A stretch of 64,000 nt of DNA from positions 62,001 to 126,000 of the forward strand of contig NZ_WBMT01000007.1 of the NCBI RefSeq assembly GCF_008923185.1. Reading direction: 5' to 3'. The notes under the pieces were generated by a model. The model ran no database searches and was not told where the DNA came from. It saw nothing but the letters and a program-made list of their open reading frames with translations. This stretch comes from Actinomadura rudentiformis. GTDB taxonomy: Bacteria > Actinomycetota > Actinomycetes > Streptosporangiales > Streptosporangiaceae. The translations under genes and the position numbers were made by a program. Each line of letters begins with the position of its first letter. The stretch's first letter is position 1. Below are positions 41,838 through 50,613 of the stretch, piece after piece.

Positions 41838-42022
41838 GTGAATTTGTCTGTCACACCGCTCGACTGCCCCGGAATGCGGGGTGGCGACAGGCCAGCGCGT
41901 GTTGTAGTACGTCGTCGTCCAGCGCGGCACGCCTCACGCTGGCCATCGCCGGGCTGGCATTCGTGCTGTACGCACTGCTCCTGGTCGTCCTCACCCTGTG
42001 CGCACGGAGGGGACACCAGTGA
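41838..42022 (+). pseudogene. Possible small membrane protein, frameshifted, coupled to the glycosyltransferase
   Basis: The frame ending in TGA 42020-42022 encodes LTLAIAGLAFVLYALLLVVL and CARRGHQ, one TM helix, but has no start of its own. A frame from GTG 41838 (NLSVTPLDCPGMRGGD, RVVVRRRPAR) would lead into it after a shift near 41925. The stop overlaps the GTG start of the next gene (GTGA), a mark of translational coupling. Either a sequencing or a real frameshift, or a chance hydrophobic stretch. Confidence 0.35.
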
Positions 42023-43302
42023 TCACTTTTCTGATCATCTGCGCCGTCGCAGGCTTGCTCATCGTTTTCACGTACACGCTCGGGATGTACCTCGAGTGTG
42101 CCGGGCGCCCGGATCGGCCCACGAGCACCGATGACGATTTCACTGTCGTCTTCCTGGTGCCGTGCCTGAACGAAGAGCGCGTCGTAGGGGCGACTCTGAC
42201 GCGCCTGATCAATTTGCCTCTGCCGGACAGCCTCATCGTCATCGTGGACGACGGTTCCGATGATGAAACGGCGGCCGTCGTCGGCGAGTTCACCGATCCG
42301 CGGGTCCGGCTGCTCAGGCGTCACCTGCCCGACGCCCGCCTAGGCAAAGGCGAAGCCCTGAATCATGCCATCCGATTCCTACTGGACAGTGAGATGCGGC
42401 AAGGAGGTGCGCTCAGCCACCGAGCCGCTGACAGGATCCTCGTCTGCCTGCTGGACGCGGATGGCCGCCTCGACGAGGAAAGCGTGGCCGTGGGGCTTCC
42501 CTGCTTCGCCGACCCACGAGTCGGCGCTTTGCAAGTCGCCGTGCGCATCGGAAACCGGGCACAGAGCATTCTCGCGCGACTGCAGGACATGGAGTTCGTC
42601 GTCTTCACGCACGTGTTCCAACGCACGCGGAGTCGGCACGGCTTCGCGGGACTCGGCGGAAACGGACAGTTCGCGCGGCTCAGCGCACTCCTCGCCATCG
42701 GCGACCGCCCGTGGTCGAAAAGCCTGACCGAGGACCTCGACCTCGGCGTACAGCTCGTTCTGTCCGGCTACCGGACGATGTACGTCCCGCATGCGACCGT
42801 CCACCAGCAGGGCCTGGTCAGCCTGCCCAAGCTGGTACGGCAACGCACTCGATGGTTTCAGGGCCATCTCCAGGCGTGGCGGCTCATACCGGCCGTGGTC
42901 GGCCGGGCGTCCGGCCGCGTCGCGGCAGATCTGCTGCACGTCCTGTTCAGCCCGCTGCTGATCATTGTCGCCTCGTTCATGATGGCCTCGCTCGGAGCGT
43001 CGCTCGTCGCGGCGGCGTCCTCGCAGGCCGTTCGCGAGCAACTGTTCCAGCCGCAGCCGATCATGTCGTGGTACGTGCTCACGTTCGCTCCCGCCTTCTT
43101 GTTCGGCCCTGTCTACGCACGCGTGAGCGGCGATCACCGGCTTCTGGCGGGGCTGGCCTACGGCCACCTCTTCATCTTGTACAACCTGGTGTGGTTCGCG
43201 GCAGGGTGGTGGGCGCTCTGGCGCATGGCGATCGGGCGGCATGGCTGGCACAAGACCGAGCGGCTCACCGAGGACGGCGCATTGCACGGACCGGTCCGGT
43301 AG
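42019..43302 (+). CDS. Processive family 2 glycosyltransferase, membrane-bound
   Basis: A 427-residue enzyme from GTG 42019. One N-terminal TM helix, a GT2 domain with Asp77-Asp78 (VDDGS), the DAD motif (146-148), the TED base (238-240) and the QRTRW motif (275-279), then three or more TM helices from about 315. This set defines processive beta-glycosyltransferases such as cellulose, hyaluronan, chitin or poly-N-acetylglucosamine synthases. The sugar is not known. No deacetylase or other polysaccharide gene lies beside it. A hairpin 138 bp after the stop ends the unit. Confidence 0.88.
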   Translation: MITFLIICAVAGLLIVFTYTLGMYLECAGRPDRPTSTDDDFTVVFLVPCLNEERVVGATLTRLINLPLPDSLIVIVDDGSDDETAAVVGEFTDPRVRLLRRHLPDARLGKGEALNHAIRFLLDSEMRQGGALSHRAADRILVCLLDADGRLDEESVAVGLPCFADPRVGALQVAVRIGNRAQSILARLQDMEFVVFTHVFQRTRSRHGFAGLGGNGQFARLSALLAIGDRPWSKSLTEDLDLGVQLVLSGYRTMYVPHATVHQQGLVSLPKLVRQRTRWFQGHLQAWRLIPAVVGRASGRVAADLLHVLFSPLLIIVASFMMASLGASLVAAASSQAVREQLFQPQPIMSWYVLTFAPAFLFGPVYARVSGDHRLLAGLAYGHLFILYNLVWFAAGWWALWRMAIGRHGWHKTERLTEDGALHGPVR

Positions 43303-43439
43303 GCCGACGGCACCGCATGACGCCATGTCGCGTGACGGAGCACGCCACTGCACGGGCCGGAGTGAAACATCACCGACCTCAAGCGTTGACGGGACCCGGG
43401 GAGACGCTCTGGTCTCACTGATGGAACGAGCCGCAACGG

Positions 43440-43473
43440 CAGATGGCTCCGGGTGGTCACCCGGAGCCATCTG
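43440..43473. terminator. Strong terminator-like hairpin
   Basis: A 16-bp perfect inverted repeat CAGATGGCTCCGGGTG and complement with a 2-nt spacer, between the glycosyltransferase and the convergent peptidoglycan hydrolase gene. Confidence 0.75.
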
Positions 43474-43594
43474 TGCCGAACCAGCTCCCTGTAGGAAGCG
43501 AGCTTTCCTAGATGAGTCGCCCAGAGCGGGACCGAGTCATCACGCCAACCCCGATGGAGGGCGGGTGATGGTCAACGGTGTCCGCTGAACGCCG

Positions 43595-44464
43595 TCAGCG
43601 GCGCGCGCGCAGGTATTCCTCCCAGGTGCGGATGGGCTTCACCTTCGGGCCATCGTCCTTGCCGCGGTTGGCGAGCCCGTTCAGGCCGAGGTAGTAGTCA
43701 CCGACCTGGTGCTGGGCCGGGGTGGAAAGGTCGGTGTCGTTGAGGGCGGTGGCGTGGATGTGCCACGGCCAGTTGCCCTGCCTGGGGCTGCGCACCCATG
43801 CGGCGAAGCCGACACGGCGCAGCTCGCGGACGACCTTGGTGCGGGTGGCGGCGTTCATCCCCTTCACCGAGATGTCGACGACGCCGCCGCCGTCGTGGGT
43901 GCCCTTGGACGTGGGGTCACCGCCGGGGTTGTACGAACCCTGGTCCAGCACGATCTTGCGACCGCCGAGCAGCCGGCTCGCCTCGGTGAGCATCTTCTTC
44001 GTACGGGTGTTGACGACGTAACGGCCATACTTCACCCGGGCACCCGGGACGATGACGTGGTTGAGCTTGAAGCGGCCGGCCCCGAGCTTGGTGAGCGACG
44101 CCTTGCCCGGCAGGCCGTTGGCGGCGACGCCCTTGTAGCCGAGCGACTTCTGGTACTTGGTGAAGGCGGTGACCGTCGTGGTGCCGTAGTGACCGTCCAC
44201 GTACTTCGCGGCGAGCAGCTTCTTGTCGCGCAGCGCCCGCTCAACGAGGAGCACGCTGGCCTTGGCGCCCGGGGTGAAATTGTTGTTGGGCCGCCGCGGG
44301 TCGATCTGGGCCGCCTTGACGGTGGCTTCCATGTTCACGCTCGGAAGGGCCTTCGCGTCGGCCGTCGGCGCCACCGATGTCTCGGACGCTCCAGCCGTTC
44401 CGGCCAGGGAAGCGAGCAGGCCGGCCGACACGAGGGCAGCGGCGTATGTGGAAAGCTTCATCAT
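43595..44464 (-). CDS. Secreted peptidoglycan-binding protein with M15-like peptidase domain
   Basis: A 289-residue exported protein. ATG 44464 and the following ATG both lie just after GGAGAA. The signal peptide ends near GTAGASE. A PG_binding_1 domain (about 75-135: LLVERALRDKKLL, GTTTVTAFTKYQKSLGYKG) precedes a C-terminal domain with zinc-peptidase-like motifs THDGGGVVDI (H-x6-D) and WHIHA, in the manner of D-Ala-D-Ala carboxypeptidase/M15 enzymes. It probably trims cell-wall peptides. It is convergent with the glycosyltransferase. Confidence 0.78.
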   Translation of the reverse strand: MMKLSTYAAALVSAGLLASLAGTAGASETSVAPTADAKALPSVNMEATVKAAQIDPRRPNNNFTPGAKASVLLVERALRDKKLLAAKYVDGHYGTTTVTAFTKYQKSLGYKGVAANGLPGKASLTKLGAGRFKLNHVIVPGARVKYGRYVVNTRTKKMLTEASRLLGGRKIVLDQGSYNPGGDPTSKGTHDGGGVVDISVKGMNAATRTKVVRELRRVGFAAWVRSPRQGNWPWHIHATALNDTDLSTPAQHQVGDYYLGLNGLANRGKDDGPKVKPIRTWEEYLRARR

Positions 44465-44651
44465 TTCTCCGGGTTCCAGTGAAACTTCGGGGGCGATGGC
44501 CACGGCCAAGTCCACCGGATTGATCACCGATGCACAAGAAGATCAACATTGTCCAACCAGCTCCGGACGAATCAGGCTGCGTCCGGCCAGGTCTGGATAA
44601 TTTCGGCCTGGGCGTTCACAGGCCCGTGCCGACCTGGACGAGATGTGTTTC

Positions 44652-45326
44652 TCACTGACCAGCGTGCTGCCGGCGCACCATCTCGTTGATCCAGATGGGC
44701 GCGAACGGAGATGTGCAGCCCGGGGAGGTCGGGTAGTCCTTGAGCACCTCCAGGCGCTCACCGATGGCGAGCGCACGGGCGCGGTGCTCGGCGTGCTCGA
44801 TCCCGATCTGAGCCAGGCAGTGGTTCATCGCCCACTGCAGGCGATCCGGGGCGTCTCTCATCTCCGCCTCGATGACGTCCAGCAGCCCTGCGAGGTCGAG
44901 CCCCTCGGGTTTCTTCGCCACTCGCTCGGTGGTCAGCGCCCAGCCGGCACTCGCAACCACTGGATCCGGATCGGCGACCCAGGCCACGCGCAGCTCTTCG
45001 CAGTGCCGGTTCTTCTTCACGACATAGTTCACGAGCCAGTCGTGCACCTTGGGTGTGCGCGCCTCGCGGACCATGGCGTCCAACTCGTCACGCTCGAACG
45101 CCTTGGGGCGGCAGATCAGGAGCGCCAGCAGTCGCGCCGCGGTGTCATCGGTCTCCCAGAGCTGACGCGCGAGTTCCTGCTGGGTCTTCAGCCGCTTGGC
45201 AAGCGCCCGCAGCTTGCTGAGGTTCACACCGTGATCGTCACCGTGCTTCTCGTTCACCTCGCGCGTCCTGGGGTCTTCAAGCGCAGCCAGCTCGGCCATC
45301 ACCTCGGTCAGCGTCATCTCGGCCAC
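44652..45326 (-). CDS. DNA alkylation repair (AlkD-like) HEAT-repeat protein
   Basis: A 224-residue all-helical protein resembling the DNA-alkylation-repair family (AlkD, ALK fold): WETDDTAARLLALLICRPK, WVADPDPVVASAGWALTTERV and the end FAPIWINEMVRR. AlkD removes positively charged alkyl-purines without base flipping. GTG 45326 is chosen because AGGAGG lies 5 nt before it; an ATG three codons later is possible. The catalytic Asp/Trp pair cannot be confirmed without alignment. It is not near the AlkB-like gene. Confidence 0.7.
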   Translation of the reverse strand: MAEMTLTEVMAELAALEDPRTREVNEKHGDDHGVNLSKLRALAKRLKTQQELARQLWETDDTAARLLALLICRPKAFERDELDAMVREARTPKVHDWLVNYVVKKNRHCEELRVAWVADPDPVVASAGWALTTERVAKKPEGLDLAGLLDVIEAEMRDAPDRLQWAMNHCLAQIGIEHAEHRARALAIGERLEVLKDYPTSPGCTSPFAPIWINEMVRRQHAGQ

Positions 45327-45557
45327 CCCGACCTCCTGTCCGTCATGTGCGAGATTCAACCTAAGACCGGCGCTCTCGGAATGACAGCAGGTAGCCGAAC
45401 ACGATTGCCGGAGACGCACACTGGCCGCAGCGTCCGAGCGGAACGCATAAGCAGCATGGACTGCTGCTATTGCTCCACGAATACGACAGGGCACCGCGAC
45501 CAGGAATCAGCGCCACACCGCGCCGTATTGCGAGTTGTGCGACCGCTGCGCGGACTC
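45327..45557. other. Intergenic stretch with no gene recognised
   Basis: About 230 bp between the AlkD-like gene start and the truncated transketolase. Open frames here are not protein-like. Confidence 0.5.
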
Positions 45558-46272
45558 TCATAGGAGTGTCAGGACCTTGGTGACTATGCGGTCGACCGAG
45601 AGGCCGTAGCGTTCGTGGAGGGTGGGGAAGGCGCCGATGGCCAGGAACTCGTCTGGGAGGGCTATGGGCGTGACCGGTTTGGGGGTGCCGGCGAAGGCCA
45701 GTGCGGAGGCGACGGACTCGCCCAGGCCGCCGATCACCGAGTGGTTCTCCAGCGTGACGATCAGGCGGTCGCGGGCGGTTTCTCGGGCGATCGTGTCCAA
45801 GTCGAGGGGTTTGACGGTGGCGGCGTGGACCACGGCGGCGTCCACGTGGTGGTGGGCGAGGCGTTCGGCGGCGTCCAGCGCGCGCATGGTCATCAGTCGG
45901 CTGGAGATGAACAGCACGTCGGCGCCGTCGCGCAGGCGGGCGGCGCGGCCGAGTTCGAAGCGGTAGTCGTACTCGTCCAGGACCGTGGCCACCTCGCCGC
46001 GCAGCAGGCGCAGGTAGGACGGGCCGGGGGCGGCGGCGAGGGCGGGGACGGCCTGCTGGATGTCGACCGAGTCGCAAGGGTCGACGATGGTCAGGCCGGG
46101 CATGCCGCGCAGGATGGCGATGTCCTCGGTGGCCTGGTGGCTGGGGCCGTAGCCGGTGGTCAGGCCGGGCAGGCCGCCGACGACGTTGACGTTGAGGCCG
46201 GGTTCGGCGATGTCCAGGCAGAGGAAGTCGTACGCGCGGCGGGTGGCGAAGACCGAGTAGGTGGAGGCGAAC
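45558..46272 (-). pseudogene. Transketolase C-terminal subunit, 5'-truncated
   Basis: About 238 residues of a transketolase-like C-terminal chain: FATRRAYDFLCLDIAEPGLN, GGLPGLTTGYGPSHQATEDI, GMPGLTIVDPCDS, VTLENHSVIGGLGESVASAL and a normal C-terminus (YGLSVDRIVTKVL). The first 70-80 residues are missing: the frame runs directly into unrelated DNA at about 46273. The N-terminal transketolase subunit gene that normally precedes it is also absent. It would not be expressed in a functional form. Confidence 0.75.
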
Positions 46273-46273
46273 G

Positions 46274-46522
46274 GGACAGGAAGCAGCCGAGTGGAAGGCC
46301 AAACGCCAGGTCCCGTTCCCTGTCCTCGTCGGCCGCCGGGGCACCCCGCACAAGATGATCGGCCTGGGCAGAAAGGTCTTCGGCTCGATGCAACAGTCGG
46401 GCAGCGTCCTCATCGATTCCCAGGGCGTCATTCGCCACGCCCACGGCGCCACCATGCCCACCGGCGGCTACGACAAGAAAGGCATCACCGCCGCCGTCCA
46501 GGACCTCCGCGCCCACGCATGA
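46274..46522 (+). pseudogene. Peroxiredoxin/redoxin-like C-terminal fragment, 5'-truncated
   Basis: From about 46274 to TGA 46522 the frame encodes WKAKRQVPFPVLVGRRGTPH, KMIGLGRKVFGSMQQSGSVL, IDSQGVIRHAHGATMPTGGY and a helical end. This resembles the second half of AhpC/TSA- or SelL-type redox proteins (strand IDSQGVIRHAH). The catalytic Cys region is missing, and the frame begins at the same junction where the transketolase gene is cut. Confidence 0.6.
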
Positions 46523-46573
46523 TCTGAAAGCTCATGCTCTGGGCGCCCAGTAGGCCTGGGCCGGCTTAGACGT

Positions 46574-46813
46574 TCAGGCTTCGGAGCCTAGTTCGGGGAG
46601 GTTCTGCGCGAGCGGCACGAACTCGGTCACCGACAGGAGCCCGTTGTTGTCAGTGTCGTACTCGGCGAACAGCGCCTTGACGATGCCCGACAGGTCATTG
46701 ACCTCGGCTGCGGGGAACATTCCCGCGATCGCAGCAGTCACCTCGTCCACGGTGAGCTGGCCATCCCCATCGGTGTCGTAGCGAGCGAACACCGCCTCGT
46801 ACTGATCGGACAT
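46574..46813 (-). CDS. Small EF-hand calcium-binding protein
   Basis: A 79-residue acidic protein with two EF-hand loops, DTDGDGQLTVDE and DTDNNGLLSVTE, both with the acidic ligands at positions 1, 3, 5, 9 and 12 or near them. Such calerythrin-like or calmodulin-like proteins are widespread in Streptomyces and relatives and bind calcium in the cytoplasm. It stands alone; the partner is unknown. Confidence 0.9.
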   Translation of the reverse strand: MSDQYEAVFARYDTDGDGQLTVDEVTAAIAGMFPAAEVNDLSGIVKALFAEYDTDNNGLLSVTEFVPLAQNLPELGSEA

Positions 46814-46895
46814 GATTCCCTTCCGCGCAGGCGACCGTGGTCCTGATCGTAACCACTTCCCGATGGTGGCCGTCGGTTTTGCGCCTGGTCGCTCT

Positions 46896-47318
46896 TCAGC
46901 TCACCGCTTTCTTGACGAGCGCGGCGATCCTTTCCTCGTCTTCGGCGGACAATCCGACCAGGGCGAAGGAGGTCGCCCACATGGTGCCTTCGTCGAGGTT
47001 CGCGTCCTCGTTGAAACCCAACGTCGCGTAGCGAGTCTTGAACTTCGCCGCGCTTTGGAAGAAGCAGACGACCTTGCCGTCCTTGGCATACGCGGGCTGG
47101 CCGTACCAGGTTCTCGGCGAGAGCTCCGGTGCGGTGGCCTTGATGATGGCATGGATCCGCTCGGCCATGACGCGGTCCTCTTCCGGCATCTCGGCGATCT
47201 TCTCAAGCACCTCGCCTTCCTTGTCCGCCTTGGCCCCGCGGCGAGCGCTCCGTACCTCTTTGGCGCGCTCCTTCATCGCGGCTCGCTCTTCGTCCGTGAA
47301 GCCCTCGGTCTCCTCCAT
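46896..47318 (-). CDS. DUF1801 (YdhG-like) family protein
   Basis: A 140-residue protein. The N-terminal half is a charged helix ([18 protein letters not shown]). The C-terminal DUF1801 fold shows [20 protein letters not shown], then [11 protein letters not shown] and [10 protein letters not shown]. The family includes FrataxIn-like iron chaperones such as Fra, but most members have no proven role. ATG 47318 is used; the upstream region is short of a strong ribosome-binding site. Confidence 0.82.
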   Translation of the reverse strand: MEETEGFTDEERAAMKERAKEVRSARRGAKADKEGEVLEKIAEMPEEDRVMAERIHAIIKATAPELSPRTWYGQPAYAKDGKVVCFFQSAAKFKTRYATLGFNEDANLDEGTMWATSFALVGLSAEDEERIAALVKKAVS

Positions 47319-47519
47319 CGCAGATCCCTCCGTGCAGGTCCTGATGACGACTCAGATGCTAGGGAGCCGCACTCGGAGGTGGCTTCTCCGAAACTGACCG
47401 GTCGGCTCAACACCAGATGATCAAGCCTGGTTCGCCACCAGCATGTTCCAGATCGCCAGGAGTTGCGCGGGTCGGCGGATCGTGGCGGGAGCGTTCTGGT
47501 CACACAGCCACGGCTGGCA

Positions 47520-47551
47520 CAGGCCCGGCTAGGAATTCCTAACCGGGCCTG
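47520..47551. terminator. Palindromic terminator after the protease gene
   Basis: CAGGCCCGG and CCGGGCCTG flank TAGGAATTCCTA, a nearly perfect 32-bp palindrome with a single C/A mismatch pair, 6 bp after the stop of the trypsin-like gene. Confidence 0.7.
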
Positions 47552-47557
47552 TCTCAA

Positions 47558-48256
47558 TCAAACACCGGCTACCGAGCGGATCCACGAACGGTTGTAGGGC
47601 ACGCTTCCATACTGTTGTGTCGACCGGCCGTCGGCTGTGGAGGCCACACCGACCTGCTGGCCGCTGTAACGCTGTGGGCCGCCCGAGTCACCGCTCCAGG
47701 CGTTCCCCGTGATCCTGCTGCTACATACGGCCTGGCCGCCGTAGTAGTCACGGCACGTCGTGGACGTCACACGGACGTCCGCGCACTTCAGCTGATCCGA
47801 GGTGGGGCCGTTGTAACTCGTACGACCCCAACCGCAGATCTGGTTGGTCGAGCCGACCGGCGGGTTCGTACTGGCGAGCTGGGAGAACGTGGTGTTGTAC
47901 GCGCTCGACAGCCGTACCAACGCCAGGTCGCCCTGGGGCGAAACCTGGTAGCCGCTGGTGGCCATCGTGGTGGCGCGCGACCGGTGGACGCTGCCGACGC
48001 GGACCGTGATGCCGCTGCTGACGCAATGCCGCGCGGTGAGGACCCAGGTCGGGGCGATGATGGTTCCTGAGCAGGTGAACGATCCGTTGCTGCGGTAGAT
48101 CGAGGCCGCCCAGGGGGCGTTGGTGACCGTGCCGCCGCCGATGATGGGCGGGGCGGCCTTGGTGGACGGGCGGGGCTCGGCCGCTGTGGCGGGGAGCGCC
48201 ATCCCGAACAGCAGGGCCAGAATGGCCCCTGCCACGGTAATGGTACGGCTGGGCAT
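47558..48256 (-). CDS. Secreted trypsin-like serine protease (S1)
   Basis: A 232-residue exported protease from ATG 48256 (AGGAGC 6 nt upstream). The signal peptide ends at about ATAAE. A short propeptide leads to IIGGG, the activation-type N-terminus. The triad is complete: His77 in TARHC, Asp110 in GDLALVRL and Ser191 in GDSGGP. Five further cysteines fit the chymotrypsin disulfide pattern. The S1 pocket residue, six before the serine, is in NAWSGDSGG and has no Asp, so trypsin specificity is doubtful; alpha-lytic-like or chymotrypsin-like cleavage is possible. Confidence 0.9.
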   Translation of the reverse strand: MPSRTITVAGAILALLFGMALPATAAEPRPSTKAAPPIIGGGTVTNAPWAASIYRSNGSFTCSGTIIAPTWVLTARHCVSSGITVRVGSVHRSRATTMATSGYQVSPQGDLALVRLSSAYNTTFSQLASTNPPVGSTNQICGWGRTSYNGPTSDQLKCADVRVTSTTCRDYYGGQAVCSSRITGNAWSGDSGGPQRYSGQQVGVASTADGRSTQQYGSVPYNRSWIRSVAGV

Positions 48257-48478
48257 GCACAGCTCCTTTGTCGAGGGGTGTGTGCAGGAGCCCCATGAAG
48301 ATAGATCTGCGATCGAGCCCTGTGACCTCTTCGGCGCCTCTCGGATTTTCACTGTGAACGGCTCTGCCTCAGAAGGCGCGCGCGATGGCGACGCTGCATC
48401 CCGCCCCATCGTGGTGGTTTCCTGGCGATTCGTCGGGCATGGCAGATATGCGACCACCAACCAATAGGAGGAACCGCA

Positions 48479-48934
48479 ATGGAGTTCCTGCTGGTGCTGT
48501 GCTTGCCCAGGGACGCCGAGACGGCCCACCTGACACGGGAGGTGCTGGACGCGTCGCTCACCACGCTCGGCGTGGACGAAGGCATCTGCGACGACGTCAA
48601 CCTGGCCCTCGGAGAGGCGTGCGCGAACGTCATCCAGCACGCCGATCCGAGCGACGAGTACGAGGTGCGTATCCGTACCATCGGATCGCGATGCCGGATC
48701 GAGGTCGTCGACACCGGCCGCGGCTTCGACGCGGTGCAGCTGGAAAAGGCCGCCGCGAACGCCGCCGTGACCGCCGAGCACGGGCGCGGCCTCCAGATCA
48801 TCGACGCCCTCGCCGAGAACCTCCAGATCGTCAACCGCCGCCAGCACGGCGCGATCATCCGTTTCGAGATCCCCCTCAAATGGGAGCCCGGATCCCCCGG
48901 GGAGATGCTGGCGGCCACGGCCACCTGTGGTTAA
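48479..48934 (+). CDS. RsbW-like ATP-binding anti-sigma/regulatory protein
   Basis: A 151-residue GHKL ATPase: N-box ALGEACANVIQHA, G1 VVDTGRGFD and G2 HGRGLQIIDAL. The spacing and the size match serine-kinase anti-sigma factors (RsbW/SpoIIAB type) and their actinobacterial relatives. TAGGAGGAA precedes ATG 48479. It is followed after 62 bp by an FAD/Rieske oxidoreductase gene in the same direction; the pair may respond to stress together. No anti-anti-sigma gene is beside it. Confidence 0.88.
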   Translation: MEFLLVLCLPRDAETAHLTREVLDASLTTLGVDEGICDDVNLALGEACANVIQHADPSDEYEVRIRTIGSRCRIEVVDTGRGFDAVQLEKAAANAAVTAEHGRGLQIIDALAENLQIVNRRQHGAIIRFEIPLKWEPGSPGEMLAATATCG

Positions 48935-48996
48935 CCGGCCTCGGGCAGGGCAGGGCGACCAATACGGGTACCCCCTGCCTTGCTTGGAGGATCAGC

Positions 48997-50607
48997 GTGG
49001 ATCCACTACCCGAAGCGACGCTTTCCTACTGGGTCGACAGCGCACCTGGCCCGTCCAACAGTGATTGGCCTCCGCTGCCTGACGAGGCCGACGTGCTCGT
49101 CCTGGGCGCCGGGATCGCCGGCCTGACGACCGCCTACCTGCTGGCGCGCGCGGGCCGTTCGGTGACCGTGCTGGAGGCGGCCCGGATCGCCGAGGGAGTG
49201 AGCGGCCACACCACCGCCAAGGTCACCTCCCAGCACAATCTGATCTATGCCGACCTGACCAGGCGCTACGGGCATGAGAAGGCCCGGCTGTACGGGGAGA
49301 GCCAGCAGGCGGCGCTCGGCTGGATCGCCGCCCAGGTGGGAGAGCTCGGCGTCGACTGCGACTTCCGGCGTCGCCACAACCACGTCTACGCCGAGGATCC
49401 GTCCTATCTGGACACCTTGCGGAGCGAGGCCGGGGCCGCCGACGAGCTCGGGCTTCCCGCCGAGTTCCTCCCTGAGGTCGACCTGCCGTTCCGCGTCGCG
49501 GGCGCGGTCCGGTTCAGGAACCAGGCGCAGTTCCACCCGCGCAAATGGCTGCTGGCGCTCGCCGAGGCGATCATCGAGGCGGGCGGGCAGATCCTGGAGG
49601 GAGTCAGGGCGACCGGACTCGGCCGTACGGACGAATCCCTCGTGCACACCAGCGCCGGCGACATCCGGGCGCGCGATGTCGTCGTGACGACCCACTATCC
49701 CGTCTTCGACAGAGGGGCCTATTTCTCGCGGCTCATCCCGAAGCGGGTCCTGCTGATGGCGGCTCCGGACTACTCGGGCACCTTGTCCGAAGGCATGTAC
49801 ATCGCCGCCGACACTGGGCATTCGATGCGTACGACGCCGGACGGCACCGGCGGCGAGATGCTCTTGCTCGGCGGCGCGGGATACCACCCGGGCGAGGAGC
49901 CTGAGGTCGAGGAGCGGTTTCGCAAGCTGGCCGCCTGGGGCGACGAACGTCTGAAGGTGAGCCGCTTCAGCCACCGATGGGCGACGCAGGACAACAGCAG
50001 CATCGACAGGCTTCCCTACATCGGCCGCTACCACCCGTTGGCCAAGCACCTGTGGGTGGCCGCGGGGTTCGGCCTGTGGGGGATGACGAACGGGACCGTG
50101 GCCGGACTGCTGCTCGCCGACCTGGTCAACGGCGGCGACAACCCCTGGTCGCGGCTGTACGATCCGGCACGCCTCAACGTTCGCCAGTCGGCGTCCAAGC
50201 TCGCCAGTCTGGGCCTGAAGACCGGCCTCCACTACACGGCGGACTACCCGAGGGCCTTCGCCCCCGGCGACAAGATCGCGGAACTGCGCCCCGGCGAGGG
50301 CGCGGTCACCCATGTCGGCCGCCATCCGGTCGCCGCCCACCGTGACGCCGAAGGACGGCTGACGGCGGTATCGGCGGTCTGCACCCACCTGGGCTGCCTG
50401 GTCGCGTTCAACGACGCGGAACAGACCTGGGACTGCCCGTGCCACGGCTCCCGGTTCGCCGTGGACGGCTCCGTCCGCCACGGCCCCGCCACCAAGCCCC
50501 TGAAACCCATCAAGATCGACGACGTGCCTCCACCCGATGAGCCTCCATCCGATGCGCCTTCACCCGACGCGATTCCACCCTCAGCGCCTTCCCCCGAGAC
50601 CCCTTGA
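48997..50607 (+). CDS. FAD-dependent oxidoreductase with C-terminal Rieske domain
   Basis: A 536-residue two-domain enzyme from GTG 48997 (TGGAGG upstream). The DAO-type FAD domain begins with LVLGAGIAGLTTAYLLARAG and carries the HTTAKVTSQH motif. The Rieske domain (about 425-520) has Cys462-x-His464 in CTHLGC and Cys480-x-x-His483 in CPCHGS, the full [2Fe-2S] ligand set. A Pro/Ser/Asp repeat tail closes the protein. Similar fusions (YhfW type) occur in many soil bacteria; the electron donor and substrate are unknown. It is convergent with the kinase gene, 6 bp apart. Confidence 0.92.
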   Translation: MDPLPEATLSYWVDSAPGPSNSDWPPLPDEADVLVLGAGIAGLTTAYLLARAGRSVTVLEAARIAEGVSGHTTAKVTSQHNLIYADLTRRYGHEKARLYGESQQAALGWIAAQVGELGVDCDFRRRHNHVYAEDPSYLDTLRSEAGAADELGLPAEFLPEVDLPFRVAGAVRFRNQAQFHPRKWLLALAEAIIEAGGQILEGVRATGLGRTDESLVHTSAGDIRARDVVVTTHYPVFDRGAYFSRLIPKRVLLMAAPDYSGTLSEGMYIAADTGHSMRTTPDGTGGEMLLLGGAGYHPGEEPEVEERFRKLAAWGDERLKVSRFSHRWATQDNSSIDRLPYIGRYHPLAKHLWVAAGFGLWGMTNGTVAGLLLADLVNGGDNPWSRLYDPARLNVRQSASKLASLGLKTGLHYTADYPRAFAPGDKIAELRPGEGAVTHVGRHPVAAHRDAEGRLTAVSAVCTHLGCLVAFNDAEQTWDCPCHGSRFAVDGSVRHGPATKPLKPIKIDDVPPPDEPPSDAPSPDAIPPSAPSPETP

Positions 50608-50613
50608 AGGGCA

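Noticed and set aside
48940-48975. SigB-type promoter based on GGGTAC before the Rieske gene
   Set aside because: The GGTTAA-like element is about 31 bp away, too far for the 14-16 bp spacing of this class.
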